Shown here in pieces: positions 1 through 6,948 of a stretch of 13,792 bases of DNA. The notes below the pieces were generated by a model, which was not told the origin of the DNA, ran no database searches, and worked only from the letters and a program-made list of their open reading frames with translations. The DNA lies in assembly GCA_017442765.1 (NCBI GenBank), contig JAFRZC010000060.1:1-13792 (forward strand), in the 5' to 3' direction. Positions within the stretch are counted from its first letter, which is position 1. The number at the start of each line of letters is the position of its first letter. This DNA comes from Prevotella sp. GTDB taxonomy: Bacteria > Bacteroidota > Bacteroidia > Bacteroidales > Bacteroidaceae. The translations under genes were made by a program, and so were the position numbers.

Positions 1-2346
1 AACCCAAATGTTTGAGCCTGTATTGCCGTGGGTGTGCAAGTTGAAGTCGGCCTGTAATAGCCAGTCGCTGGGCAGCGTGACGATATTGCCTAATTGCAGA
101 GTCAGCATCGGATGGTTAAAGTTCTTCATTCCCGACGTACCGTCGCCTACCCGTAGCCTTTCTTCGTCCAAGAACGTTGTCGTGAGCCAAGGTTTCATCA
201 GCGACACGTTGTATTGTGGCGTCCACGTTATCCCATTGCCTAACTTGACGTTCTTCTGTGCGCCAAGAGTAACGGTGAGCCAGTTGGCATGATCATAGTT
301 CTGGTAGGTCACAAAATTCACCTTTGAATCCTCTTCCAGGCTGCCCGCCGTATAAAGGATTGGATCAACACAATGGGAGAAGTTGGTCATCAGATAGACC
401 CACTTCCACATCACCATCATGTTCAGGTTGTGGTACTTGACAGGTTTCAGATAGGGATTGCCCGTCTGCTGATTCAAGCGATTCTCGTAAGTGACATCGC
501 TACTCAACTGCCAATATGAAGGACGCGTTGTGCGCTTGGCATAACTGAAAGAAAGCTGCAGATTCTTGGCTGACGTAGAAACGGAAAAGGACGGGAAGAA
601 ATCGTCATAGGTGCGGCATTGCTCGTCGCGTCGCTGTCCGCTGACGAAATACTCTGATTCTACATGCTCGTAGCGCAGACCTGCGGACAGTTGGAAGCGT
701 CCCAAACGCTGGCGCAGTTCCATGAAGGGCGCAATGTTGCTCTCGTGCTGCTCGTTGTTGCTGTTGGCAATGTATCCCTCTTGATTGTCGAAACTGCTGC
801 GCCAACGGGTGTTGGTATATTCCTCGCCAATCTCTATCTGACCTTTCCACAGCGGATGGGTGACGAATAGTTTCTCGGCAAACATCTTACTGCGTGTCTG
901 GCTCTCAGTGTTCACGTCGCGGTCTTCGTACTCAGTACTAAGTTCCTGCTGTTGATTGATGCTTCGTTGTTTGCGGGAGGTATAGTCGGCGTTGAAGTCG
1001 ATGCTGAGCTGGCCAACCTTTCCCGTGTAGTAAAGATTAACCTGATGTACGGGAGTGTTCTTGTCACGCCTGACGCTGCTGTTTTGCAGGTGGTCGTATG
1101 CCTTTCCGTCGGCCAGCAAATCGTCATCATACTTGCTGTGGGTCTTTACGTAGTCGTATGTGTTCTGGTAGAATCCACCGAAAGAGTGGTTATCATTGAT
1201 CTGGTAGTTAAAACCGAAGCGTCCTTCTAAGAAAGGATTGCGAACATGATTCTTCTGCTTATTGTTAATCACCCAGAGCGTGTCGGCAAAGATGGTCTGC
1301 TCGAACTCACCACTGCTTTTCCGCCTGTTATAGGCCCCAAAGAGGTTAGCGAAGATTTCCAGTCCACCCGTCCGATAAGTCAGATTGATGCGCTCATTAT
1401 TGGCATAGCCACGTCCGCCGCGAGACCACGATGACAGTTCCACACCGAGGCCCTCACCTGCCGCCCGTTTGGTGCGGATGACGATAACGGCATTGACCGA
1501 GGCATCGTAGCGGGCTCCGGGGTTCTGGACGACCTCCACGTTCTTGATATTGTCCGACTGGACGTTCCTCAACTCGTTCAGGTCGGTCAGCTTACGTCCG
1601 TTCAGATAGATGAGCGGTGTGCCCTTGCCTAAGATTTCGTAACCCTCGCCGCGCTTGGCAATCATCGGAACACGTGTAAGCACATCCTCGGCCGTGCCTA
1701 ACCGCTCCATCACCGTGCCCTCCACGTTCATGACGAGCGAATTGCCTTGCAGTTGCACCTTGGGGCGCTCGCCCTGCACCACCACTCCTTTCAGTGTATA
1801 GTTGTCGGGCTGCATCCGTATCGTCCCTATTTCAGGCTTATTGCAAAGCCGATAGACAGTCTTGTAGCCGACGTATGAGATGCGTGCGAGGACGGTAGGT
1901 TGTTCGTAGGGTATGGCGAAGTAGCCGCTCTCGTTCGAGACACCGCCGCTGAGCAAGGTAGAGTCGCGGGGCGAGAGCAGGGCAACGTTTGCGTAGGGCA
2001 TCGGCTGGTTCTGTTCGTCAACAATGGTGCCCGTCAGGTGGCGGTCGGTCTTGTGGGTACACTCCACAAAGATTTCGCGGCTGCCTTGAGCGACCGTCAC
2101 ACGAACGGGATAGAAGCCTATCATTTGCCTGACGGCATCGGGCACGGTACGACGGCTGACGGTAGTGGTGACGCGGAAGTCCTCCAGCTCGTTGTAGATG
2201 AAGCTGATAGTGTAGTCGGTCTGTTCCCTGCTCAGCTGGAGCAACGCCTTGCTGAGCGGCACATTCTTGTATTGCCGTGTGATGCGCTGGGCTTCTGCCG
2301 CGCAGAATGACAAAAGAAGAATAAGCAATAAAGTCGGTCGTCTCAT
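1..2346 (-). CDS. Outer-membrane beta-barrel protein with STN, carboxypeptidase-regulatory and plug domains (3' end outside window)
   Basis: The frame is open for 782 codons from the ATG at 2346 to the left edge, with no stop, so the C-terminus is missing. A signal peptide covers residues 1-20 (basic start, leucine-rich core, AEA before Gln). Residues about 24-97 resemble a secretin/TonB N-terminal short (STN) domain, 104-180 a carboxypeptidase-regulatory-like beta-sandwich (LTGTIVDEQNQPMPYANV), and about 205-292 a TonB-receptor plug (PLIYLNGRK, then NPGARYDASVNAVIVI). The rest is aromatic-rich beta-barrel like the Bacteroidetes outer-membrane beta-barrel family. The start overlaps the stop of the DUF4974 gene in ATGA, so translation is probably coupled. 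With the upstream sigma and anti-sigma-like genes this looks like a FecA-type signalling receptor; the STN domain would reach the periplasmic partner. The ligand is unknown. No SusD partner is visible in the window. Confidence 0.88.
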   Translation of the reverse strand, partial: MRRPTLLLILLLSFCAAEAQRITRQYKNVPLSKALLQLSREQTDYTISFIYNELEDFRVTTTVSRRTVPDAVRQMIGFYPVRVTVAQGSREIFVECTHKTDRHLTGTIVDEQNQPMPYANVALLSPRDSTLLSGGVSNESGYFAIPYEQPTVLARISYVGYKTVYRLCNKPEIGTIRMQPDNYTLKGVVVQGERPKVQLQGNSLVMNVEGTVMERLGTAEDVLTRVPMIAKRGEGYEILGKGTPLIYLNGRKLTDLNELRNVQSDNIKNVEVVQNPGARYDASVNAVIVIRTKRAAGEGLGVELSSWSRGGRGYANNERINLTYRTGGLEIFANLFGAYNRRKSSGEFEQTIFADTLWVINNKQKNHVRNPFLEGRFGFNYQINDNHSFGGFYQNTYDYVKTHSKYDDDLLADGKAYDHLQNSSVRRDKNTPVHQVNLYYTGKVGQLSIDFNADYTSRKQRSINQQQELSTEYEDRDVNTESQTRSKMFAEKLFVTHPLWKGQIEIGEEYTNTRWRSSFDNQEGYIANSNNEQHESNIAPFMELRQRLGRFQLSAGLRYEHVESEYFVSGQRRDEQCRTYDDFFPSFSVSTSAKNLQLSFSYAKRTTRPSYWQLSSDVTYENRLNQQTGNPYLKPVKYHNLNMMVMWKWVYLMTNFSHCVDPILYTAGSLEEDSKVNFVTYQNYDHANWLTVTLGAQKNVKLGNGITWTPQYNVSLMKPWLTTTFLDEERLRVGDGTSGMKNFNHPMLTLQLGNIVTLPSDWLLQADFNLHTHGNTGSNIWV

Positions 2347-2942
2347 CTCACAATCAGTTTTTCAGGTTCGCGGATAATGTTTACTGCCTCAAAGTTGTTC
2401 AGCCGCTCCACCACCTGGTCAAGGCTCTCGTCGGATTTCCAGAAGAAATAGAGACGGAGCTGGCGAGCCTCGTCACGCTGAAAATCCACAGCGACATGAT
2501 AGTGGCCGGCCATCTCGAGAAGCATGGTGTCAAGCGGCACGTTTTCGAAGATGCGCTGCTTCACGGCAAGGGTGTCGGTCGCGAGTGTGTCAGCGGGAAT
2601 TTCGCTGACGGGTTTTGTCTCTGCTGTCTGCTCGGCCTGCGGAGCCTGTGCGGTATGTGGGCGCGGTGTGCCAGTGCGCACAATATGAATGGCAGCGAGA
2701 GCAATGCCCGACATCAGGAGAACGCCGAAGAAGGCGGCGGCAATTTTGCCAAGAGGAGAACGGAGCGTAAAGAGAGGTGAGGGGGACGGCTGCGCGGAAG
2801 CGATAAACTCCTGCCACGCCTTTTCCACATCGGGCTCTTGGTCAAGCTCGTCCATCATGGCCTCAATCTGCTGGTCTGAGAACTTTTCGGGATGCTTCTG
2901 CATTTCGAGAAACATCTGTTTTTTCTGGTCTGGGGTTTGCAT
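2343..2942 (-). CDS. FecR-like anti-sigma-type membrane protein with DUF4974 domain, short form
   Basis: This 199-residue protein has an acidic, probably cytoplasmic N-terminus (1-65), one membrane segment at about 66-88 (KIAAAFFGVLLMSGIALAAI), a Pro/Ala/Thr/Glu-rich linker (89-128) and a C-terminal domain at 131-199 (FENVPLDTMLLEM... ending NIIREPEKLIVR) matching the DUF4974 pattern at the C-terminus of Bacteroidetes FecR proteins. The usual central FecR domain of about 100 residues appears to be absent, so the protein is roughly 60% of normal length. It lies 5 bases after the sigma gene and overlaps the receptor gene by 4 bases, which fits an operon and an anti-sigma or sigma-activator role across the inner membrane. 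That role is inferred from position and architecture; binding to the sigma factor is not shown. Confidence 0.8.
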   Translation of the reverse strand: MQTPDQKKQMFLEMQKHPEKFSDQQIEAMMDELDQEPDVEKAWQEFIASAQPSPSPLFTLRSPLGKIAAAFFGVLLMSGIALAAIHIVRTGTPRPHTAQAPQAEQTAETKPVSEIPADTLATDTLAVKQRIFENVPLDTMLLEMAGHYHVAVDFQRDEARQLRLYFFWKSDESLDQVVERLNNFEAVNIIREPEKLIVR

Positions 2943-2947
2943 GGTCG

Positions 2948-3445
2948 TCAGTTGTTAAAATGGTTTCTGATTACATTCAAGGCGTGGGAAAGATGTTTCC
3001 ATACGGCTACCCTGCTGATGCCCTCGGCGGCGGCAATCTCCTCGTAGCGGCATCCTTCGTTGAAACGGAGGCGGAAGATGCGCTGTTCCTGTTCAGACAG
3101 CTGACGGGCCACAACCTCGCTGATATCGGCCAGCCGCTCGTCCTCGCGGCCATCGTCGGATGCTTGCTCGGGCACCGCTGAGATGTCGTCGTGCAGTATG
3201 CTCTCATGACGCAGACGGTTGAGACACCGGTTGCGGACACTCGTCAGCAGATAGCGTTCCTCAGTGTCTGACATTAAAACCGTCTGTCTGTGGAGCAGGC
3301 TCTCGAAGACGTCGCTGACCACGTCTTTGCTCTCCTGCTCGTCGTAGAGAATCGCACGCGCCACCCTGTACATCTTGGCGTAATGCTGTTCGAACAGCCG
3401 TTGGATTTCGTTCTTTTCCATCACGTCTTTTATTGTAATACCCAT
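2948..3445 (-). CDS. ECF-type RNA polymerase sigma factor
   Basis: This protein of 165 residues has sigma region 2 at about 14-80 (LFEQHYAKMYRVARAIL, then DVVSDVFESL, then RYLLTSVRNRCLNRLRH) and sigma region 4 at 112-160 with the helix-turn-helix YEEIAAAEGISRVAVWKHL. Regions 1 and 3 are absent, as in extracytoplasmic-function sigma factors. The linker is acidic (EQASDDGREDERL). It is first in a three-gene unit with the DUF4974 protein and the STN-containing outer-membrane protein, the arrangement of FecI-type surface signalling, so it probably directs transcription of its own operon or nearby targets. The start is uncertain: the ATG at 3445 gives 165 residues, while an in-frame ATG at 3421 (MEKNEIQ) would begin right before the conserved region. 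Neither has a clear Shine-Dalgarno sequence. Confidence 0.88.
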   Translation of the reverse strand: MGITIKDVMEKNEIQRLFEQHYAKMYRVARAILYDEQESKDVVSDVFESLLHRQTVLMSDTEERYLLTSVRNRCLNRLRHESILHDDISAVPEQASDDGREDERLADISEVVARQLSEQEQRIFRLRFNEGCRYEEIAAAEGISRVAVWKHLSHALNVIRNHFNN

Positions 3446-3518
3446 TAGACGTTTAAAATGCTAACCTCGGACTCGTATTTTAACATTTCTGTGGCATATT
3501 TGCAATATAAACAACATC

Positions 3519-3576
3519 AAAAAACGGGTAAAACCACAGTCCGCCAGTATGACGTTCTGGGATTTTGCCCGTTTTT
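3519..3576 (-). terminator. Hairpin terminator after the era/flavodoxin operon, probably bidirectional
   Basis: Positions 3520-3533 can pair with 3563-3576 (14 positions: A5, CGGG, A4 against T4, CCC, G, T5, with one mismatch or wobble at 3529/3567). On the minus strand the stem is followed by a run of six T (3524 to 3519). The 29-base loop holds a small inner CCAG/CTGG stem. It separates the flavodoxin-like gene from the sigma-factor operon. T-runs on both strands suggest it can act in both directions. Confidence 0.6.
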
Positions 3577-3596
3577 CACGTCCGGAGTGTTAAAGT

Positions 3597-3615
3597 TTAA
3601 CATTCCGAATGTTAA
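3597..3615. repeat. Perfect 9+1+9 palindrome (TTAACATTC-C-GAATGTTAA)
   Basis: A perfect inverted repeat with a one-base centre lies between the flavodoxin-like gene stop (3632) and the terminator hairpin at 3519-3576. On the minus strand a partial copy of the half-site follows within 25 bases (TTAACACTCCGGA beside TTAACATTCGGA). The size and symmetry would fit a dimeric regulator operator, but no regulator is identified and the site may only be structural. Confidence 0.45.
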
Positions 3616-3631
3616 CTCATTCTGCCTGTCT

Positions 3632-4186
3632 CTACTTCTCTGACACCCACGCCTCGATTTCCTGGCGGGTGGCATTGTTAAGCAGTCGGCCTTCCTTCCA
3701 GTCAATCTTCGGATAGGCGGCCTTCAAGTCTTTGCAAGCCTGTTTGATGGTGCTTCCGCCGGAGGTGGCAAAGGGGATGACGGTCTTGCCGTTGAGCTCA
3801 TGGGCCTCGACGAAGGTGTTGATGATGGTGGGACAGGTGTACCACCAGATGGGGAAGCCGAGATAGACCACGTCGTAGTCGGCCATGTTCTCCACCTTGC
3901 CGGCAATAGCCGGTCGCGACTTCTTGTCTTGCATCTCCAGCGTGGAGCGGCTCTGCTTGTCGGTCCAGTCGAGGTCGGCCTCGGTATAGGGCTGCTCGGG
4001 CTGAATCTTGTAGAGGTCGCCGCCCGTGACCCCGGCAATCTGCTTGGCCACACCCTCGGTGACACCCGAGGCTGAGAAATACGCTACCAGTGTTTTCATT
4101 TTCTTCTCGTTTTTCTTTTCGCTCTGCGAGCAGGCTGCCAGGCTCATGGCCATGAGCACCGCAAAAAGCATGGTCAGTTTTTTCAT
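3632..4186 (-). CDS. Flavodoxin-fold protein with lipoprotein signal
   Basis: This 184-residue protein has a lipoprotein signal (MKKLTMLFAVLMAMSLAAC, lipobox LAAC with Cys19), a short charged linker, then a flavodoxin-like domain from residue 31: beta strand TLVAYFSAS, FMN-phosphate loop S38-T43 (SASGVT), GFPIWW at 110-115 and ATSGGS at 140-145. The motifs match short-chain Bacteroidetes flavodoxins that bind FMN and act in electron transfer or NAD(P)H-linked reduction; the reaction is not known. It starts 9 bases after the era stop, so it is probably the last gene of that operon, before the terminator at 3519-3576. A second in-frame ATG at 4099 (Met30) begins exactly at the flavodoxin domain and would give a cytoplasmic form without the signal. 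A periplasmic or membrane-anchored flavodoxin is somewhat unusual because FMN is made in the cytoplasm. Confidence 0.85.
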   Translation of the reverse strand: MKKLTMLFAVLMAMSLAACSQSEKKNEKKMKTLVAYFSASGVTEGVAKQIAGVTGGDLYKIQPEQPYTEADLDWTDKQSRSTLEMQDKKSRPAIAGKVENMADYDVVYLGFPIWWYTCPTIINTFVEAHELNGKTVIPFATSGGSTIKQACKDLKAAYPKIDWKEGRLLNNATRQEIEAWVSEK

Positions 4187-4195
4187 ATCACTTTT

Positions 4196-5101
4196 TTATT
4201 CTGGGTTGTATCCGAAATTGGTGAGTTCGCGCTGCGAGTTGCGCCAGTCCTTATCTACCTTGACGTAGGTCTCAAGATAGATGGGCTTTCCGAAGAAGCG
4301 TTCGAGGGCACGGCGCGCCTCGGTGCCGACTTTCTTCAAGGCATAACCACGATGACCGATGATGATGCCCTTCTGCGAGTCGCGCTCCACGTAGATGATG
4401 GCGCGGATGTCTATGCGCTTTTCCGATTCCTTGAACTCCTCTATGCTCACCTCGACGGAGTAGGGTATCTCCTTGTCGTAGTAGAGCAATATTTTCTCGC
4501 GGATAATCTCTGAGACGAAGAATCGGGCGGGCTTGTCGGTGAGCTGGTCCTTGCCGAAATAGGCCGGACTCTCGGGCAGCAGCTCGCCGATGCGCTTGAG
4601 GATGAGGTCGGTGCCGAACTTGTTGAGCGCGGAGATGGGCAATATCTCTGCATTGGGCAGCAGCTGGTGCCACTTTTCCACGATGGCGGCGAGCTGCTTT
4701 TGGGGAGAATCGGAGAGCTGGTCGATTTTGTTGATGAGGAGCAGCACGGGAATCTTCATTTTCTGCACTTTCGCGAGAAAGTCCATGTTCTTCTCGGGAT
4801 TCTCCACCACGTCGGTGACGTAGAGCAGCACATCGGCATCGGCCAGCGCGCTTTCCGAGAAGGCCAGCATCATCTCCTGCATCTTGTAGTTGGGCTTGAG
4901 CACGCCCGGCGTGTCGCTGAAGACGATCTGCATGTCGTCGGTATTAACGATACCCATGATACGATGCCGCGTGGTCTGTGCCTTGAACGTGGCAATGGAA
5001 ATACGCTCACCAACCAATTGGTTCATGAGCGTACTTTTTCCTACGTTGGGGTTTCCAACGATGTTTACAAATCCTGCCTTGTGCTTTCTATTTTCCGTCA
5101 T
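4196..5101 (-). CDS. era: GTPase Era, 16S rRNA-binding ribosome assembly factor
   Basis: This 301-residue protein has the full Era layout. The GTPase motifs are G1 GNPNVGKST at 16-24, G2 threonines near 43-44 (AQTTRHRI), G3 DTPG at 63-66, G4 NKID at 124-127 and G5 around ISALN. The C-terminal KH RNA-binding domain carries IIIGHRGYALKKVG followed by the conserved KPIYLETYVKVDKDWRN. Era binds the 3' end of 16S rRNA and helps mature the 30S subunit; it is normally essential. The start ATG overlaps the last 14 bases of fabH, so the two are co-transcribed. In many Bacteroidales the next gene is the GTPase der; here a flavodoxin-like lipoprotein gene follows instead. Confidence 0.97.
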   Translation of the reverse strand: MTENRKHKAGFVNIVGNPNVGKSTLMNQLVGERISIATFKAQTTRHRIMGIVNTDDMQIVFSDTPGVLKPNYKMQEMMLAFSESALADADVLLYVTDVVENPEKNMDFLAKVQKMKIPVLLLINKIDQLSDSPQKQLAAIVEKWHQLLPNAEILPISALNKFGTDLILKRIGELLPESPAYFGKDQLTDKPARFFVSEIIREKILLYYDKEIPYSVEVSIEEFKESEKRIDIRAIIYVERDSQKGIIIGHRGYALKKVGTEARRALERFFGKPIYLETYVKVDKDWRNSQRELTNFGYNPE

Positions 5102-6089
5102 AGGCCCACTTGTAGTAGCTTGCGCCGTGTACGAATCCTGCGCCGAACGCCGTGAAGATGAGGCGGTCGCCCTTCTTCAGGTGCTGCTCGTGGTCCCAGA
5201 GTGCGAGCGGGATGGTTGCCGCCGAGGTGTTGCCGTAGCGGTCGATGTTGATGACCACTTTCTCGATGGGCACCTCGGCCCGCTTGGCCACGGCCTCGAT
5301 GATACGGAGGTTGGCCTCGTGGGGGATGACCCATTCGACATCGTCGGCTGTCAGGTTGTTTCTCTGCATGATGTACATCACGTCGTCGCTCATGGCCGTT
5401 ACGGCGAAGCGGAACACGGCGCGTCCCTCCTGATAGAGGTAGTGGAGCTTGTGGTCAACGGTGAAGTGGCTGGGCGGACAAACGGAGCCGCCGGCCTTCA
5501 TGTGCAGATAGGGCAGGCCCTTGCCGTCGGTACGGAAGAACGCGTCCTGAACGCCGATGCCCTCCTCCTCTGTTCCCTCGACGAGCACGGCGGCCGCACC
5601 GTCGCCGAAGAGCACGCACGTCTGACGGTCCTGATAATCGACCATCGACGACATCTTGTCGGCTCCGATGACGATGATGCGCTTGCAGCGCCCGCACTTG
5701 ATCATCGAGGCGGCCACGTCGAGCGAATAGAGAAATCCGCAGCAGGCCGCGGAGAAGTCGAACGCAAAGGCGTTCTTCAGTCCGAGCTTGCCGAGCACGA
5801 TGCTGGCCGTGGAGGGAAACTTATAATCGGGTGTGGTGGTGGTGACGATGAGCGCATCGATGGTATCAGGATCCACGCCGGTCTTCTGCATGAGCTGCTT
5901 GGCAGCCTTGCGGGCCATGTAGCTGGTGCCGAGGCCCTCCTCGGTGAGGATGTGGCGCTCCCTGATGCCCACGCGCGTCATAATCCACTCGTCGCTGGTA
6001 TCGACCATGCGGGCGAGCTCCTCGTTGGTGAGGACATAGTCGGGCACGTAACCACCCACACCGGTGATTATCGCATTTATGTTACCCAT
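5088..6089 (-). CDS. fabH: Beta-ketoacyl-ACP synthase III (FabH), fatty acid initiation
   Basis: This 333-residue thiolase-fold enzyme condenses acyl-CoA with malonyl-ACP to start type II fatty acid synthesis. The catalytic triad is visible: Cys116 in DFSAACCGFLYSL, His257 in VIPHEANLRII and Asn287 in YGNTSAATIP. The C-terminal glycine motif (FTAFGAGFVHGA) is intact and the length is normal for the family. A second cysteine (Cys117) follows the nucleophile. It lies 9 bases after rpmF and overlaps era by 14 bases, within the DUF177-rpmF-fabH-era cluster that links ribosome and lipid synthesis genes in many bacteria. Confidence 0.97.
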   Translation of the reverse strand: MGNINAIITGVGGYVPDYVLTNEELARMVDTSDEWIMTRVGIRERHILTEEGLGTSYMARKAAKQLMQKTGVDPDTIDALIVTTTTPDYKFPSTASIVLGKLGLKNAFAFDFSAACCGFLYSLDVAASMIKCGRCKRIIVIGADKMSSMVDYQDRQTCVLFGDGAAAVLVEGTEEEGIGVQDAFFRTDGKGLPYLHMKAGGSVCPPSHFTVDHKLHYLYQEGRAVFRFAVTAMSDDVMYIMQRNNLTADDVEWVIPHEANLRIIEAVAKRAEVPIEKVVINIDRYGNTSAATIPLALWDHEQHLKKGDRLIFTAFGAGFVHGASYYKWAYDGK

Positions 6090-6098
6090 TCTCCTGAA

Positions 6099-6284
6099 TT
6101 ATTCAGCAACCTCTTTCTCGATAGCCACCTTGCCACGGTAGTAGCCGCAGGTGGGGCATACCGTGTGGTAAACGTAGTATGCGCCGCAGTTGGGGCATAC
6201 GGCCAGTGTGGGTGCTACTGCACCGTCGTGGGTTCTTCTTTTGCGGGTACGAGTCTTCGACTGTCTTCTTTTTGGATGTGCCAT
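6099..6284 (-). CDS. rpmF: 50S ribosomal protein L32
   Basis: This 61-residue basic protein begins MAHPKRRQSKTRTRKRRTH, the L32 signature, and carries a four-cysteine zinc-ribbon (Cys30, Cys33, Cys43, Cys46 in CPNCGAYYVYHTVCPTCGYY). It is a component of the large ribosomal subunit. It sits between the DUF177 gene (36-base AT-rich spacer upstream) and fabH (9-base spacer downstream), the conserved order for this cluster, and is probably transcribed from the promoter at 6860-6891. Confidence 0.97.
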   Translation of the reverse strand: MAHPKRRQSKTRTRKRRTHDGAVAPTLAVCPNCGAYYVYHTVCPTCGYYRGKVAIEKEVAE

Positions 6285-6320
6285 TTTGATTTACGATTTA
6301 ACGTTTTACAATTTACAATT

Positions 6321-6848
6321 TCAATTCTCAAGTTCTCTGAGTTTTGCCCACCGAGGGTCTATTGGCTCTTCGTCCACCCCGTCACTACTTCGGGTAGCTG
6401 ACAGCTCCTTGAGCTTCTTAGTCATCGCCGCGTTGCATTTTCCAGGTGCATGAACGCGCCTGACGGGTATGGCGAGCACGATGAACTCGTAGATGAGCCA
6501 CGCCACGTCGAGCATTCCTTCGTTCTCGTCGATGGTGATGAGGTCGTCATCTTCGGTGTAAGCGTCTCCCATTTTCACGACGAGACGGTTGTCCGCCGTG
6601 ATGTGCTGCTCCATGTCGTCGAGACACAGGTCGCAGGCAACGTGCACACTCCCTTCCGTGTGGAACGTCAGTTCGAAACATGTGGCCAGCCTGCGTATGG
6701 CGAGCCTCACGCTGAGCGCTCCGCGCCTCACTTCGGGAGCGTCTATCGCCTCAAAGTAGTCGTCGTCAAGACTGAAACAGAGCGTTTTCGCGTCCTCTTT
6801 CAGCCCTTTCAAATCTATCTGAAAGGCATCAAGACTACACATTGTCAT
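6321..6848 (-). CDS. DUF177 / YceD family protein, 23S rRNA-linked
   Basis: From the ATG at 6848 the product is 175 residues. It has the family pattern: an N-terminal FQIDLKGLKEDAKTLCFSL stretch, a central acidic region with YFEAIDAPEVRRGALSV, a CDLCLDDM motif, and the C-terminal DPRWAKLRELEN. YceD-family proteins are needed for normal 23S rRNA accumulation in other bacteria and are encoded next to rpmF, as here; the exact biochemical role is not settled. The frame stays open up to an ATG at 6896, but a strong promoter lies at 6860-6891, inside that longer reading. The true start is therefore 6848 or, two codons later, 6842, with a very short mRNA leader. Confidence 0.9.
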   Translation of the reverse strand: MTMCSLDAFQIDLKGLKEDAKTLCFSLDDDYFEAIDAPEVRRGALSVRLAIRRLATCFELTFHTEGSVHVACDLCLDDMEQHITADNRLVVKMGDAYTEDDDLITIDENEGMLDVAWLIYEFIVLAIPVRRVHAPGKCNAAMTKKLKELSATRSSDGVDEEPIDPRWAKLRELEN

Positions 6849-6859
6849 ATTACGGGCTG

Positions 6860-6891
6860 CAAAGTTACAAACTTTTTTCGAGATAACGCAA
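6860..6891 (-). promoter_or_regulatory. Bacteroidetes-type promoter for the DUF177-rpmF-fabH-era operon
   Basis: On the minus strand a perfect -7 element TAACTTTG (6867 to 6860) lies 21 bases downstream of a TTG -33 element (6891 to 6889). This matches the Bacteroidetes primary-sigma consensus (TTTG or TTG, 19-21 bases, TAnnTTTG). Transcription would start near 6856, only about 8-14 bases before the ATGs at 6848 and 6842. It decides the start of the DUF177 gene. Confidence 0.8.
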
Positions 6892-6948
6892 GGCAAATCG
6901 AAAAAAGTTTCACATCGCAGCCTATTTTGCCGTCGGTGCGCAGGGCTT

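Noticed and set aside
6285..6320. Short TTGTAAA direct repeats in the spacer before rpmF
   Set aside because: The spacer is only 36 bases and AT-rich; two imperfect copies are not enough to claim a regulatory element.
4890..6401. A 503-codon plus-strand open frame opposite fabH, rpmF and the end of era
   Set aside because: It is antisense to clearly recognisable genes with intact catalytic motifs, has no recognisable domain, and is explained by the G+C-rich codon use of the minus-strand genes.
6849..6896. N-terminal extension of the DUF177 gene from the ATG at 6896
   Set aside because: The extension overlaps a perfect promoter and encodes a stretch (CVISKKVCNFAARN) outside the family pattern.
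6897..6948. Weak hairpin and T-run after the HU-like gene
   Set aside because: The possible stem (CGCACC with GGCTGCG) has a bulge and the T-run is seven bases away, so a terminator cannot be supported.
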